Source: Mariniphaga sp040772505
GTDB taxonomy: Bacteria > Bacteroidota > Bacteroidia > Bacteroidales > Prolixibacteraceae
Reading direction: 5' to 3'
Assembly: GCA_040772505.1 (NCBI GenBank)
Contig: JAXGYA010000001.1
Location: forward strand, 1 to 64,000
Length of the DNA stretch: 64,000 nt
The position numbers and the translations under genes were made by a program. Positions 15,857 to 24,092 of this stretch are shown one piece after another. The notes below the pieces were generated by a model, which saw only the letters and a program-made list of their open reading frames with translations, made no database searches and was not told the DNA's origin. Position 1 is the first letter of the stretch, and each line of letters starts with the position of its first letter.

Positions 15857-16864
15857 ATGAAAGTTGCTATTGTAGGAGTAAGCGGAGCTGTTGGTCAGGA
15901 ATTTCTCCGGGTGCTTGAACAGCGAAATTTCCCATTGGATGAGTTAGTGTTGTTTGGTTCTGCCCGAAGCGCAGGAAAGGAATATGAATTCAGAGGAAAA
16001 AAGATTAAAGTGAAGGAGCTGAAACATGGTGATGACTTTAAGGGAATCGATATTGCTTTAGCTTCAGCAGGCGCCGGCGTGTCAAAAGAGTTTGCAGCTA
16101 CCATTACAAAACACGGAACCATCATGATTGACAACTCAAGCGCTTTCCGTTACGATGATGATGTTCCGCTGGTTGTGCCTGAGGTAAATCCCGGGGATGC
16201 CAGAAACAGACCAAGAAATATTATCGCAAATCCCAATTGCTCCACAATACAGATGGTGGTTTCCCTGAAACCAATCGATGATTTGTCAAAAATAAAGAGG
16301 GTGCGTGTTGCTACTTATCAGGCAGCCAGCGGCGCCGGAGCAGAAGGAATTGCAGAGCTGGAACAGCAGGTGAAAGAGATTGCTGAAGGCAAGGAACCAA
16401 CAATCAGTACTTTTCCCTATCAGTTAGCCATGAATATAATCCCGCATATTGATGTTTTCCTGGATAATGACTATACTAAGGAAGAGATGAAAATGAACTG
16501 GGAAACCAAAAAAATCATGCACACCGACGCTGACGTGAGCGCTACCTGCGTGCGAATTCCTGTTGCCAGAGCACACTCTGAAGCCATTTGGGTTGAAACG
16601 GAAGAGCCGCTTAGCGTTGAACAGGTGAAAAAAGCTTTTGCAAATGCAAAGGGATTGGTTGTGCTTGACAATCCTGCAGAAAAACAGTACCCAATGCCGC
16701 TCTTCGTTTCCGGTGAGGATGATGTGTATGTGGGCAGAATCCGCAAGGATATTACCGACCCGAATACAATTACATTCTGGTGTGTAGGCGACCAAATTAA
16801 AAAGGGAGCAGCCCTGAACACCGTGCAGATTGCCGAATGGCTTATTAAGGAAGGCGAAGTATAA
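15857..16864 (+). CDS. asd: aspartate-semialdehyde dehydrogenase
   Basis: The 335-residue enzyme of the aspartate pathway reduces aspartyl phosphate to the semialdehyde, supplying lysine/diaminopimelate, threonine and methionine. The NADP-binding motif GVSGAVGQEFLRVL is at residues 7-20. The catalytic cysteine lies in NPNCSTIQ near residue 128, and the substrate-binding VRIPVARAHSEA is in the C-terminal half. The gene diverges from the lamin-tail gene and converges on hflX, sharing a terminator with it. Confidence 0.97.
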   Translation: MKVAIVGVSGAVGQEFLRVLEQRNFPLDELVLFGSARSAGKEYEFRGKKIKVKELKHGDDFKGIDIALASAGAGVSKEFAATITKHGTIMIDNSSAFRYDDDVPLVVPEVNPGDARNRPRNIIANPNCSTIQMVVSLKPIDDLSKIKRVRVATYQAASGAGAEGIAELEQQVKEIAEGKEPTISTFPYQLAMNIIPHIDVFLDNDYTKEEMKMNWETKKIMHTDADVSATCVRIPVARAHSEAIWVETEEPLSVEQVKKAFANAKGLVVLDNPAEKQYPMPLFVSGEDDVYVGRIRKDITDPNTITFWCVGDQIKKGAALNTVQIAEWLIKEGEV

Positions 16865-16886
16865 AATATTACATTGTGTTTTTATC

Positions 16887-16920
16887 AGGAAGAGTAAAAG
16901 CTGTCAATTTTACTCTTCCT
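16887..16920. terminator. shared terminator of asd and hflX
   Basis: A perfect 13-bp inverted repeat (16887-16899 with 16908-16920, AGGAAGAGTAAAA) has an 8-base loop. It overlaps the last codons and stop of hflX. It is preceded by a T-run for the minus strand, and its arms end in A/T for the plus strand. Confidence 0.7.
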
Positions 16921-18118
16921 CCTCCCAGGTAATGTCATAAAGGAAATCATCAAACGGAAAGCGTTGGGTATGAATCACTTTTACTTTGTCGTAAAGAATT
17001 CTTTTTAATTCGTCGATATTCTCCTTTTCTTTGGCAGAAATAAACACAGCCGGGTTATTGCTTTTTCCCATCCATGAACTTTTCCACTCTCCGAGTGTGA
17101 AATTATCCCTGGTTTTTGGTGTCAGATCGTCTTCATCCTTTTTAATAAACTGAAAGGCATCAATTTTATTAAATACGTAAAGAATTGGCTTATCCCCTGA
17201 GTCAATTTCGTTTAAAGTACTGTTAACCGTTTCAATCTGCTCTTCAAAACCGGGATGGGAGATATCCACAATGTGCAGCAAAATATCGGCTTCGCGCACT
17301 TCATCCAGAGTTGATTTAAAGGATTCCACCAGATCGTGGGGCAGTTTTCGTATGAAGCCAACTGTATCTGTCATCAGAAACGGAAGATTTTCCACAACCA
17401 CTTTTCTCACCGTGGTATCGAGTGTTGCAAAAAGCTTGTCTTCTGCAAAAACATCTGATTTTGAGAGCAGGTTCATCAGCGTGGATTTACCTACATTTGT
17501 ATAACCGACCAAAGCAACACGCACCAGTTTTCCGCGATTTTTTCGCTGAGTAATTTTCTGTTTGTCAATTTTCTTAAGTTGTTTTTTAAGTCTGGAGATT
17601 TTATCGAGAATAATTCTTCTGTCAGTTTCAATCTGGGTTTCACCGGGTCCGCGCATTCCAATTCCGCCGCGTTGCCGCTCAAGGTGAGTCCACATTCTGG
17701 TTAGCCGTGGGAGCAGATACTGGTATTGTGCAAGCTCTACCTGTGTTTTTGCATTTGCGGTTTTTGCACGCCGTGCAAAAATATCAAGAATCAGGTTAGT
17801 GCGGTCAAGCACCTTGCATTCCAGCCGGCGTTCAATGTTTCTCAGCTGAGTGGGTGTGAGTTCATCATCAAAAATTGCGGTGTCGGCTTCTGTCATTTTC
17901 ATATAACTGCCGATCTCTTCCAGTTTCCCGGGCCCCACAAAAGTGGAAACGTTGGGTACATCAAGCCTTTGGGTAAACTTTTTTAAAACGACCGCACCGG
18001 CTGTATCTGCCAAAAACTCAAGCTCATCAAGGTATTCCTCAGTTTGGCGTTCGCTCTGATTGCTGTATATCAAACCAACAAGTACAGCTTTTTCAGTTTC
18101 CGGGACAGTTTCAATCAT
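16910..18118 (-). CDS. hflX: ribosome-associated GTPase HflX
   Basis: From ATG 18118 the product has 402 residues. An upstream in-frame start at 18187 would add 23 residues that overlap the tonB terminator. The N-terminal HflX domain contains TQVELAQYQYLLPRL and RGGIGMRGPGETQIE. The GTPase domain has G1 GYTNVGKSTL, G3 DTVGF and G4 NKID. HflX splits stalled or hibernating 70S ribosomes under stress. It follows tonB on the same strand, with a terminator between. Confidence 0.96.
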   Translation of the reverse strand: MIETVPETEKAVLVGLIYSNQSERQTEEYLDELEFLADTAGAVVLKKFTQRLDVPNVSTFVGPGKLEEIGSYMKMTEADTAIFDDELTPTQLRNIERRLECKVLDRTNLILDIFARRAKTANAKTQVELAQYQYLLPRLTRMWTHLERQRGGIGMRGPGETQIETDRRIILDKISRLKKQLKKIDKQKITQRKNRGKLVRVALVGYTNVGKSTLMNLLSKSDVFAEDKLFATLDTTVRKVVVENLPFLMTDTVGFIRKLPHDLVESFKSTLDEVREADILLHIVDISHPGFEEQIETVNSTLNEIDSGDKPILYVFNKIDAFQFIKKDEDDLTPKTRDNFTLGEWKSSWMGKSNNPAVFISAKEKENIDELKRILYDKVKVIHTQRFPFDDFLYDITWEEEE

Positions 18119-18166
18119 TACAATACTGTTATCTGTTAATTGTGTGAGGGATTTAAGCTCTATCCA

Positions 18167-18201
18167 TAAAAAACTCCTGATTCCCAATGGAAATCAGGAG
18201 T
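18167..18201 (-). terminator. intrinsic terminator after tonB
   Basis: A 10-bp perfect stem (18173-18182 with 18192-18201, ACTCCTGATT) is followed on the minus strand by a run of six T. It lies 23 bases beyond the tonB stop codon and upstream of hflX. Confidence 0.85.
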
Positions 18202-18223
18202 ATAAATATTTTGTTCAAGTTTT

Positions 18224-18913
18224 TTATTGTAATACAAAATTAATTGGTACGGTATAGGAAACGCGAACCGCTTTCCCACGCTGCATGCCGGGTTTCCATC
18301 TTGGTAAAGTACTTACAACCCTTAGTGCCTCCTTGTCTAATGACGGGTCAACACCTCTGGCGATTTTTGCATCTGCAATTGAACCGTCGGTGTTTACAAC
18401 AAAAGTAACATATACTCTACCCTGGATTCCGTTTTCCTGTGCAATCACCGGATATTTAATTTCGTTGGCAATGAACTGCCTCAAAGCTGCCTCACCACCG
18501 GGGAACTCAGGCATATCTTCCACAATGAAAAACACCTGGGTTTCTTCTTCCTCCTCCTCTTTTGCAACCGTTGACACAACCGGTGCCACATCAATAATCA
18601 TATCTTTGGTCACCTCTGTGTCAATGATCAATTCGTCTTTAATCTCAACATCGTCGTCAACAATGTTTAACACCTCAACTACCTGTGGCGGTGGTGGCGG
18701 CGGTGGTGGCTGCTGTTCCTGCTCACGTGTGATGGGAATAATTTCATCTTCCACATCCATTGCCTGAATCTGCCCTAAGGAATCTGCCTTTTTTGTATGG
18801 GTCTTGTATTCAAAAGCCGCAAAAATGGCACCTAAGGCAATAATCAAACCCAAAGTCAACAAAATGTTCCTTTTATTCTCAAGGTCTGCTTTTGGTGTTT
18901 TTTTAATTTCCAT
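18224..18913 (-). CDS. tonB: TonB-family energy transducer
   Basis: The 229-residue protein has a single N-terminal membrane anchor (ILLTLGLIIALGAIFAAFEY, about 18-37), a periplasmic Pro-rich spacer (QQPPPPPPPPQVVEV), an acidic stretch, and a C-terminal TonB domain (FPGGEAALRQFIANEIKYP ... GRVYVTFVV...LPRWKPGMQRGKAV). It transmits proton-motive force from ExbB/ExbD to outer-membrane receptors such as the Oar-like receptor at 24 kb. No exbB/exbD gene is adjacent, as is common for the extra TonB copies of Bacteroidota. A TTG-N18-TATCTTTA element at 18967-18993 is a likely promoter. Confidence 0.93.
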   Translation of the reverse strand: MEIKKTPKADLENKRNILLTLGLIIALGAIFAAFEYKTHTKKADSLGQIQAMDVEDEIIPITREQEQQPPPPPPPPQVVEVLNIVDDDVEIKDELIIDTEVTKDMIIDVAPVVSTVAKEEEEEETQVFFIVEDMPEFPGGEAALRQFIANEIKYPVIAQENGIQGRVYVTFVVNTDGSIADAKIARGVDPSLDKEALRVVSTLPRWKPGMQRGKAVRVSYTVPINFVLQ

Positions 18914-19139
18914 TGTTAATCAATTTTTTTTGTTTCTTACAATAAAATGCCTTCATTTTGGGAGGCTAAAGATAGGAAATAATTGACATTTACAAGTTAA
19001 TTATTTCAAATTTTACAACAGATTCAAAATATTTCTGTGTTAAACGCGCAAAAGAACTTTAAAAAGTCCTAAAACATGGATCAAATTAATTGCAACAAAA
19101 ACTTTACCATTATTAACTGTTTTCACGAATAATTTTATT

Positions 19140-19147
19140 TATATTTG
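19140..19147 (+). promoter_or_regulatory. probable tRNA-Ala promoter, -7 element
   Basis: TATATTTG at 19140-19147 matches TAnnTTTG and ends 12 bases before the tRNA. The remainder of 18914-19139 shows no gene. Confidence 0.65.
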
Positions 19148-19158
19148 CGCCCGCATTT

Positions 19159-19232
19159 GGGGTATTAGCTCAGTTGGCCAGAGCGCTTGACTGGCAGTCA
19201 AGAGGTCATCGGTTCGATTCCGATATGCTCCA
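19159..19232 (+). tRNA. tRNA-Ala (anticodon GGC)
   Basis: The gene is 74 bases. The acceptor stem GGGGTAT/ATGCTCC includes the G3-U70 pair that identifies alanine tRNAs. The anticodon stem CTTGA/TCAAG encloses CTGGCAG, giving GGC. The D-loop (AGCTCAGTTGG) and T-arm (TCGGTTCGATTCCGA) are normal, and CCA is not encoded. Confidence 0.97.
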
Positions 19233-19245
19233 CGCTGATAATCAG

Positions 19246-19275
19246 AGAGTTGCAAAATTTTGCAGCTCTTTTTTA
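19246..19275 (+). terminator. terminator after tRNA-Ala
   Basis: A 12-bp near-perfect stem (AGAGTTGCAAAA with TTTTGCAGCTCT, one G-T pair) is followed by a T-run, 13 bases after the tRNA. Confidence 0.85.
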
Positions 19276-19430
19276 TTATGTGCCTGCATATCCGGCAGGC
19301 AGATTTTAGTGGAAAAAACACTTATCGAAGTGGGCTCACTTATCTAAATCCTTTTGCAGCTTAAAAAGAACCATTAAGCTAACATTTAGAAATTTCAACT
19401 GGGAAATTATCTGATAAACAGAGCAATTTC

Positions 19431-19438
19431 TATCTTTG
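19431..19438 (+). promoter_or_regulatory. probable tyrS promoter, -7 element
   Basis: TATCTTTG matches TAnnTTTG and lies 46 bases before the tyrS ATG. No tyrosine T-box-like structure is visible in the short leader. Confidence 0.55.
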
Positions 19439-19484
19439 CGCCACAATTCTGAGCTGTAAAACAGCGGATAAAAAATTGTTATTT

Positions 19485-20780
19485 ATGAATTTTGTAGAGG
19501 AACTTAAATGGCGGGGCATGTTGCACGATGTGATGCCCGGAACGGAGGAACAACTAAAAAAAGAGCTCACCACTGCATATTTAGGGATTGACCCCACTGC
19601 TGACTCATTGCATATCGGACATCTGGTTGGCGTTATGGTACTGAGACATTTCCAGCTTGCTGGGCACAAGCCTGTTGCACTGATTGGCGGCGCAACCGGC
19701 ATGATTGGCGACCCTTCAGGAAAGTCGGAAGAGCGTAACCTGCTGGATGAGCCAACACTCAGGCACAATCAGGAATGCATAAAAAAACAGCTTACCCATT
19801 TTCTCGATTTCGATACTGACTCACCCAATGTGGCAGTAATGGTGAACAATTACGACTGGATGAAAGATGTTTCGTTCTTAGATTTTATCCGCGATATCGG
19901 CAAGCATATCACGGTGAACTATATGATGGCAAAAGATTCTGTGAAAAAGCGACTCAGTGCCGAGTCGAAAGAGGGCATGTCCTTTACTGAATTTACCTAC
20001 CAGCTGGTGCAGGGATACGACTTTTTGCAACTCTACCAAAGCATGAACTGTAAGTTGCAAATGGGCGGCTCCGATCAATGGGGAAACATCACCACCGGCA
20101 CCGAACTGATTCGCCGCAAAACCGGTGGCGAAGCTTTTGGTCTCACCGTTCCGTTGATTACAAAAGCTGACGGAACCAAATTTGGGAAAACCGAACAGGG
20201 AAATATCTGGTTAGACCCAAAACGGACAACGCCTTATAGCTTCTACCAGTTCTGGCTCAACTCTTCGGATGAGGATGCCGAACGTTACATTAAAATTTTC
20301 ACATCACTCCCCAAAGCGAAAATCGAAGCGATCACAAACGAACATAAATCAGCACCGCATAAACGTTTACTCCAGAAAAAACTTGCTGAGGAAGTAACCA
20401 TAATGGTTCATTCACAGGAAGATTACGAAATGGCTGTGGAAGCTTCGCAAATCCTTTTTGGAAAAGCAACAGCCAGTCAGCTCCGTAAGCTTGACGAAAA
20501 CACATTTTTGTCGGTTTTTGAAGGGGTGCCGATGTTCAACATTAATAAATCAGAGCTTATGAGAGGAGTTCATCTGTTCGATTTATTAACCGGAAATACT
20601 TCAATTTTCCCATCAAGAGGTGAATTGAAAAGGACAATCAAAGGAAACGGACTAAGCATAAATCAGGAAAAAATTACTGATGAAGATCTGATTGTAAACA
20701 GGGAATTTTTGATTGGCGAAAAGTATATTCTGGTTCAAAAAGGGAAAAAGAACTATTCGCTGATAATTGCTGTTGATTAA
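19485..20780 (+). CDS. tyrS: tyrosyl-tRNA synthetase
   Basis: From ATG 19485 (MNFVEELKWRGML) the enzyme has 431 residues, as expected for bacterial TyrRS. An in-frame TTG three codons upstream is less likely. The class I signature HIGH is in SLHIGHLVG near residue 46, and the KMSKS equivalent is KFGKT (about 229-233). GGSDQWGN is the tyrosine/ATP pocket. A C-terminal S4-like RNA-binding domain (LSINQEKITDEDLIVN) recognises the tRNA. Confidence 0.97.
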   Translation: MNFVEELKWRGMLHDVMPGTEEQLKKELTTAYLGIDPTADSLHIGHLVGVMVLRHFQLAGHKPVALIGGATGMIGDPSGKSEERNLLDEPTLRHNQECIKKQLTHFLDFDTDSPNVAVMVNNYDWMKDVSFLDFIRDIGKHITVNYMMAKDSVKKRLSAESKEGMSFTEFTYQLVQGYDFLQLYQSMNCKLQMGGSDQWGNITTGTELIRRKTGGEAFGLTVPLITKADGTKFGKTEQGNIWLDPKRTTPYSFYQFWLNSSDEDAERYIKIFTSLPKAKIEAITNEHKSAPHKRLLQKKLAEEVTIMVHSQEDYEMAVEASQILFGKATASQLRKLDENTFLSVFEGVPMFNINKSELMRGVHLFDLLTGNTSIFPSRGELKRTIKGNGLSINQEKITDEDLIVNREFLIGEKYILVQKGKKNYSLIIAVD

Positions 20781-20860
20781 TGCTCCGAAGTTTAATTTTT
20801 CAATACTAAATATCAATCTTTTTCGTTGCATAATTGCTCTTTCAAATTATTACCACATTT

Positions 20861-21811
20861 ATGAATAATTTTTTCGATAATCAAAGAATTCTCCAACTCA
20901 TCTGGAGAAAGAAAATTCATTTTATCCTGGTTGGGGTTATTGCAATAATCCTCTCTACCATTTTTTCAGGCCCGGCATTCATAAAGCCAAAATTCAAGTC
21001 CTCTGCTCGCATTTATCCGACAAATCTCTGGACGATGAGCGAGGAGTCGGAAACTGAACAGATGCTGGAGATCATTAATTCCAAAGATATTTCATTTAAA
21101 ATGTTCGACGTGTTTCGTCTAGACGAAGTGTATAAAGTCAGACGCGATGACCCGCTCTATTTGACATACATGTTTGCCAACTACTACAAAAATGTGGGTG
21201 CGAGCAAAACGAAATTTGAAACCGTTGAAATAAAAGTGATGGACTACGACCCGCAACGCGCCAGCGACATGTGTGATTCGATTGTCAAATTTTACAATAA
21301 AAAAGTTCAGCAGCTGCACAAAGCTAAAAGTCTGGAAATGGTACAGATTGCGACAAATGGGCTAAACAAGAAATACCTGGAATTAGACAGCGTGATTACT
21401 GATCTTGACCACATGCGAAAGGACTATGGCATTCTCGATTACCAGACTCAGGCTGAGCGGGTGACAGAGGGATATATGAAAGCACTTGCAAGTGGCAGAT
21501 CGTCAACACCTGAGGTGCAAACCATTAAAAAACTCTATGATAATCTTGCAGAAAAAGGGGCAGAAACCAGGATTCTTGAAGCCCGCTTCGATTACCTGCT
21601 CAGCGTCATAGATTCTCTGAGCACACAGCATGGTGTGTATTTGAGTGAGTATGAAAAAGACATCACCTATGCACATATTGTTGAACATCCATTCCCGGCA
21701 GATAAAAAATCCTACCCGGTACGATGGCTGATTGTTACACTTTCCACTTTCTCAGCTGTTTTTCTGGCGCTTTTGGTGTTCCTTGTGCTTGACTACCGAA
21801 AAAACGATTGA
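20861..21811 (+). CDS. Wzz/chain-length-determinant-like inner-membrane protein
   Basis: ATG 20861 gives 316 residues. Two membrane segments bracket a periplasmic coiled-coil domain: IHFILVGVIAIILSTIFSG (about 20-38) and WLIVTLSTFSAVFLALLVFLV (about 290-310). This is the layout of Wzz/polysaccharide co-polymerases, which set the chain length of surface polysaccharide. There is no C-terminal tyrosine-kinase domain. The predicted O-antigen polymerase/ligase gene starts 3 bases after the stop, so the two form an operon. Confidence 0.83.
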   Translation: MNNFFDNQRILQLIWRKKIHFILVGVIAIILSTIFSGPAFIKPKFKSSARIYPTNLWTMSEESETEQMLEIINSKDISFKMFDVFRLDEVYKVRRDDPLYLTYMFANYYKNVGASKTKFETVEIKVMDYDPQRASDMCDSIVKFYNKKVQQLHKAKSLEMVQIATNGLNKKYLELDSVITDLDHMRKDYGILDYQTQAERVTEGYMKALASGRSSTPEVQTIKKLYDNLAEKGAETRILEARFDYLLSVIDSLSTQHGVYLSEYEKDITYAHIVEHPFPADKKSYPVRWLIVTLSTFSAVFLALLVFLVLDYRKND

Positions 21812-21814
21812 TGC

Positions 21815-23293
21815 GTGATTCGTGACAACACCATAAAAATAACGCTTTTTTATGCTCTAACCATTGGGTTTATATTGCTGAATGTTTGGGCTGTAGCTGC
21901 AAAGGAAACTCTAGCAGTCAATCTGCTTCCCGTGATGCTGGGCATTGCACTGATCGCAGTTTTTTCATTTGACAAACTCATCTGGATTGCTGTGTTTTTT
22001 GCCCCGCTCTCCATCGAATTAAGCCGGCTGATGCCCGGCTTTGCTTTCGACATGTTTCTTCCGACAGAACCTATACTTTTTGGTGTGCTGATTCTTTTTC
22101 TCTTAAAAATTATTCACCAACGAAAATTTGACAAAGAGATTTTGCTGCATCCCGTTTCATTGGCAATCTATTTAAACCTGTTCTGGATTTTCATAACAAC
22201 TCTCACCAGCTCCATGCCGGTGGTGTCGTTTAAATTTCTGATGGTGCGAATCTGGTTTGTTGTTGCCTTTTTCTTTTTGACTTCAGAAATTTTTAAGTCC
22301 GGGAAAAAGATGGAACAGTATGTCTGGCTCTATTCAGCCGGATTTCTGATCGTTATTTTCTACTCCATTTTTCGCCATTCGGGATATGGATTATTAAACC
22401 GGGAAGCTGCCCATTATGTGGTTACACCATTTTATAACGACCACACCTCATACGGTGCTGCACTTGCAATGTATCTTCCGTTTTTTGCGCTCTTTGCATT
22501 CAGTAAAAATTACACTTCACGCACAAGAAGAATATCGCGTCTGATTCTGGTAATTTTGATTGCGGCATTTGTGCTTTCCTACAGCAGGGCTGCATGGCTA
22601 AGTGTAATTGTTGCGTTTATGGTGTGGATTATCATCAGACTGAAGATCCGGTTTCGTCCGGTTTTTATTTCATCATTAATCATTCTCGGACTGATTTTTC
22701 TGTTTCAGACCGAGATTGTGATGTACATAGAACGAAATTCCGGCGAGTCTTCATCAAACCTTGCCGAGCATTTCACATCAATGACCAACATCTCATCCGA
22801 TGCATCAAACCTGGAACGCCTGAACCGCTGGGGCTGTGCAATCAGCATGTTCAAAGAGAGGCCGGTTTTTGGCTATGGCCCGGGCACTTACATGTTTGAG
22901 TATGGAAAATATCAGCTTAAAAAAAACCGCACAATCATCAGCACCAATGTGGGTGACGGCGGGAACGCCCACAGCGAATATTTGGGACCGCTCTCCGAAT
23001 CGGGACTGTTGGGGCTGCTGACTTTTTTGATTTTGGGAATTACCATTTTTCATATCTCAATTAACACCTGGGCACGCCTGACCGATAAGCGGCTGAAAGG
23101 GATTATTCTGGCAGCAATAATCTCACTAACTACTTATTTTGTTCACGGATTGATGAACGACTTCTTAGACACCGATAAGCTGTCTGTTCCATTTTGGGGA
23201 TTTACGGCAATGATAGTAGTCATTGATTTATATTCAAAGCATAAAACATTAGGCGTCAGCCAAAACCAAAATAATGAAAGAGAATCCATTTGA
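21815..23293 (+). CDS. O-antigen ligase/polymerase family membrane protein
   Basis: The 492-residue protein starts at GTG 21815. About twelve membrane segments are seen, with the large periplasmic loop and Wzy_C-type region near 340-400 (RPVFGYGPGTYMFEYGKYQ, NAHSEYLGPLSESGLLG). It probably ligates or polymerises O-antigen-like glycans. It follows the Wzz-like gene directly. Its last codons carry one copy of the direct repeat that brackets the methyltransferase gene, so the current C-terminal tail (about the last 15 residues) may have been created by an insertion. Confidence 0.83.
   Translation: MIRDNTIKITLFYALTIGFILLNVWAVAAKETLAVNLLPVMLGIALIAVFSFDKLIWIAVFFAPLSIELSRLMPGFAFDMFLPTEPILFGVLILFLLKIIHQRKFDKEILLHPVSLAIYLNLFWIFITTLTSSMPVVSFKFLMVRIWFVVAFFFLTSEIFKSGKKMEQYVWLYSAGFLIVIFYSIFRHSGYGLLNREAAHYVVTPFYNDHTSYGAALAMYLPFFALFAFSKNYTSRTRRISRLILVILIAAFVLSYSRAAWLSVIVAFMVWIIIRLKIRFRPVFISSLIILGLIFLFQTEIVMYIERNSGESSSNLAEHFTSMTNISSDASNLERLNRWGCAISMFKERPVFGYGPGTYMFEYGKYQLKKNRTIISTNVGDGGNAHSEYLGPLSESGLLGLLTFLILGITIFHISINTWARLTDKRLKGIILAAIISLTTYFVHGLMNDFLDTDKLSVPFWGFTAMIVVIDLYSKHKTLGVSQNQNNERESI
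23241..23259 (+). repeat. left copy of imperfect direct repeat flanking the methyltransferase gene
   Basis: ATAAAACATTAGGCGTCAG at 23241-23259 matches the right copy at 23923-23941 (ATAAAACATTGGCTGTTAG) at 15 of 19 positions. The first ten bases are identical. In both copies the ligase frame reads K-T-L-x-V. Confidence 0.55.
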
Positions 23294-23918
23294 CCTATTC
23301 ACTAACGAATACGAAAATTGGTTTAAAGAAAATGAACTTATCTTTCAATCAGAACTACTTGCATTGAAACAAGTTATTCCAATTGAAAAAGTTGGGATTG
23401 AGATTGGGGTTGGAAGCGGAATATTTGCAGAAAAGTTGAACATAAAATTTGGCATTGACCCATCAGAGAAAATGTTGAATTATGCTACACAAAGAAAATT
23501 GACGGTGAAAAAGGGTTTTGCTGAAGATTTACCATATCCTGATAAAAGTTTTGACTTTGCTGTTTTTATAACATCAATTTGCTTTGTTGATAACCCGGAG
23601 AAGGCAATAAAAGAGGCACATCGTATTATCAAAGACAATGGCGATATAATTATTGCTTTTATCGACAAAGAAAGTTCGTTAGGAAAATCACTTGAACGGG
23701 AAAAAGAAGACAACAAATTTTACAGACATGCCAAATTCTACTCCGTTAGCGAATTGACTTCAATGATTGTTAATAACCATTTTGAAATAACCGAAATTAT
23801 TCAAACACTCACAGAAACAAATTTAAAGATTCCTGAAAATCCAATGAAAGGACACGGAAAAGGAAGTTTCGTTGTGATTAAAGGGAGAAAGTTGGTCCCT
23901 TTCGATAGCATTAATTGA
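23274..23918 (+). CDS. class I SAM-dependent methyltransferase
   Basis: The 214-residue protein has the Methyltransf_11-type fold. Motif I is VGIEIGVGSGIFAE (about 41-54), followed by GIDPSEKML, motif IV FDFAVFITSI, and EAHRIIKDNGDIIIAFID. It overlaps the preceding polymerase/ligase gene by 20 bases. It is distinctly more AT-rich than its neighbours and is bracketed by imperfect direct repeats, which suggests later insertion. The methyl acceptor is unknown. The polysaccharide context would allow a glycan or lipid substrate, but if it is a cassette the context says little. Confidence 0.88.
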   Translation: MKENPFDLFTNEYENWFKENELIFQSELLALKQVIPIEKVGIEIGVGSGIFAEKLNIKFGIDPSEKMLNYATQRKLTVKKGFAEDLPYPDKSFDFAVFITSICFVDNPEKAIKEAHRIIKDNGDIIIAFIDKESSLGKSLEREKEDNKFYRHAKFYSVSELTSMIVNNHFEITEIIQTLTETNLKIPENPMKGHGKGSFVVIKGRKLVPFDSIN

Positions 23919-23922
23919 AAAT

Positions 23923-23941
23923 ATAAAACATTGGCTGTTAG
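23923..23941 (+). repeat. right copy of imperfect direct repeat flanking the methyltransferase gene
   Basis: ATAAAACATTGGCTGTTAG is followed by a second structure: GTTAGAG at 23937-23943 pairs with CTCTAAC 20-odd bases later. The left copy lies 682 bases upstream. Confidence 0.5.
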
Positions 23942-24029
23942 AGAAATAACAAAAACTCAAACCCTCTAACAATCTGACTTGGGGAAATTAAAATTTATGT
24001 ATGAAACTTTAATTATAGATTATTAATTG

Positions 24030-24037
24030 TATTTTTG
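24030..24037 (+). promoter_or_regulatory. probable promoter of the Oar-like receptor operon, -7 element
   Basis: TATTTTTG matches TAnnTTTG and lies 56-63 bases before the receptor ATG. A clear -33 element is not visible. Confidence 0.5.
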
Positions 24038-24092
24038 TACTACAATTTAATATAATTCAATTTATCTAACACTAAAATAAAGTTTACTATTT

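Noticed and set aside
23937..23970. GTTAGAG...CTCTAAC as a complete integron attC site
   Set aside because: The order of the two cores is inverted relative to a true attC (AAC-type core should precede the GTT-type core), so I report only a possible cassette.
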